A stretch of DNA of 54,578 nt from Bacillota bacterium (GTDB taxonomy: Bacteria; Bacillota_I; Bacilli_A; Izemoplasmatales; Hujiaoplasmataceae), in NCBI GenBank assembly GCA_018816905.1, contig JAHIVB010000015.1:1-54578 (forward strand), read 5' to 3'. A program made the translations under genes and the position numbers. The notes under the pieces were generated by a model. That model was not told the DNA's origin, did not search any database, and saw only the letters and a list, made by a program, of their open reading frames with translations. Positions 54,171 through 54,578 of this stretch are shown here, one piece after another (within the stretch, counting starts at the first letter, position 1; the number at the start of each line of letters is the position of its first letter).

Positions 54171-54236
54171 ATGATAAAAAACATTAAAATATCTTCATTT
54201 TTAAACAAGTTTATTGATGAAAATAGAGATTCTCGT

Positions 54237-54300
54237 GATGGGGTTTGAACTTTCATAAAATTTGAATTTTTCGTTCGGTTGATGAGATTTGAACTCTTCA
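54237..54300 (-). repeat. Two degenerate T-arm-like repeats
   Basis: GATGGGGTTTGAACTTTCA (54237-54255) and GATGAGATTTGAACTCTTCA (54281-54300) are 44 bases apart. On the minus strand each contains GTTCAAA flanked by C-rich sequence, like a tRNA/tmRNA T-arm. They resemble the repeat at 54144. Confidence 0.4.
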
Positions 54301-54367
54301 GAATTACAATAGAATATTAAGAATTAGAAATAGAAGTTAAGACGTGGTTTATTTTTGAATTAGATGA

Positions 54368-54376
54368 TGCTATAAT
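54368..54376 (+). promoter_or_regulatory. Candidate extended -10 promoter for the truncated last gene
   Basis: TGC followed by TATAAT, about 115 bases before the ATG at 54491. No good -35. The long AT-rich leader between them has no recognised element. Confidence 0.45.
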
Positions 54377-54490
54377 ATTACTATTACTTTTGATTTGAAT
54401 TATTATATAGGGTTATTGTGAATATTCAGTTTAAACGGTTTTTGAAAAAAAACAGATACAAGGATATTAATAAAAGAAAAGAGTGATTAG

Positions 54491-54578
54491 ATGAAAGAGA
54501 AAATGAAGAAGATATTAGACCATATACACAAATATAATGTCTCAAACATGGCATATATGAATTTTGGATTAGATTCAA
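54491..54578 (+). CDS. Partial ORF running off the window end
   Basis: The first 29 residues are visible and the frame is still open at the last base. The start ATG has AAAGAGTGAT upstream. The N-terminus is charged (MKEKMKKILDHIHKY, then NVSNMAYMNFGLDS) with no signal peptide. No family can be named from this length. It is the second gene of the accessory segment after the HEPN-like gene. Confidence 0.55.
   Translation, partial: MKEKMKKILDHIHKYNVSNMAYMNFGLDS

Larger units (their letters stand above)
53942..54490. other. 549-base gene-poor accessory region
   Basis: No convincing protein gene longer than 22 codons is seen. It holds partial copies of the tmRNA 3' end, a terminator-like hairpin (54083) and a promoter-like element (54368). 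Base composition is clearly more AT-rich than the rest of the window. It looks like decayed mobile-element or attachment-site DNA. Confidence 0.6.

Noticed and set aside
54144-54217. Possible tRNA gene on the minus strand ending in CCACCA
   Set aside because: No matching 5' acceptor half, D-arm or anticodon stem can be found at tRNA distance; treated as a degenerate 3'-end fragment.
54237-54300. Repeats as a possible CRISPR remnant
   Set aside because: Only two or three imperfect copies, unequal spacing, no cas genes; similarity to a tRNA T-arm explains them better.
54418-54486. 22-codon GTG-start ORF just before the last gene
   Set aside because: Highly basic short peptide with no ribosome binding site; could be a leader peptide but nothing supports it beyond position.

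Overview
The window is AT-rich chromosomal DNA from a low-GC Gram-positive bacterium (Bacillota). It is most likely on the Mollicutes side, near Acholeplasma or Izemoplasma, but that placement is inference. The support is RNase J, long-form HPF, the ytqAB (mnmLM) pair, a T-box leader, an FMN riboswitch, strong AGGAGG-type ribosome binding sites, frequent TTG starts and a tmRNA tag ending NYAFTA, which resembles the NYAFA endings of mollicute tags. TGA is a true stop here: comFA, mnmM-adjacent genes and others end in TGA, tryptophan is TGG, and an intact RF2 gene is present. So this is not a Mycoplasma/Spiroplasma-type code.

Layout. 1-7.1 kb: DEDDh exonuclease, GPH sugar symporter, RNase J (-), DUF1361 membrane protein, aldo/keto reductase (-), DUF2500-like protein. 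7.1-16.8 kb: priA-fmt; then a pgpA-like phosphatase, a membrane protein with a degenerate HD-GYP domain, metK and a LemA-like protein; then mnmL-mnmM (-) and a DUF1189-like protein. 16.8-27.2 kb: T-box-controlled leuS, comFA with a very short ComFC-position partner, hpf, secA-prfB, yitT-recX. 27.2-35.2 kb: a glycogen locus, glgB-glgC-(glgD::glgA fusion)-glgP. 35.2-44.4 kb: lipoprotein and cyclase; FMN riboswitch with ribU and a thioredoxin-like lipoprotein; GDPD, PfkB kinase and nitroreductase; phosphohexomutase, a small Cys-rich membrane protein, ung and a FolT-like S component. 44.5-53.3 kb: a GH13 enzyme (-) divergent from gpmI, then a small membrane protein, eno, secG, rnr, smpB and ssrA (tmRNA).

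The glycogen genes, phosphohexomutase, GH13 enzyme, gpmI and eno form a coherent storage-polysaccharide to glycolysis set. A near-consensus cre/LacI-type operator sits between the divergent GH13 and gpmI genes. secG, rnr, smpB and ssrA form the usual secretion/ribosome-rescue block.

The last 1.3 kb, downstream of ssrA, looks different. It is very AT-rich and carries a protein with an RNxxxH (HEPN-type) motif. It also holds several degenerate copies of the tmRNA 3' end in both orientations, and an unfinished ORF runs off the window. This looks like the start of an integrated or decayed accessory island at the tmRNA attachment site and is the most promising place for new biology. Other notable items are the GlgD-GlgA fusion, the catalytically degenerate HD-GYP protein, the truncated ComFC-like protein, and a hairpin that covers the comFA ribosome binding site.
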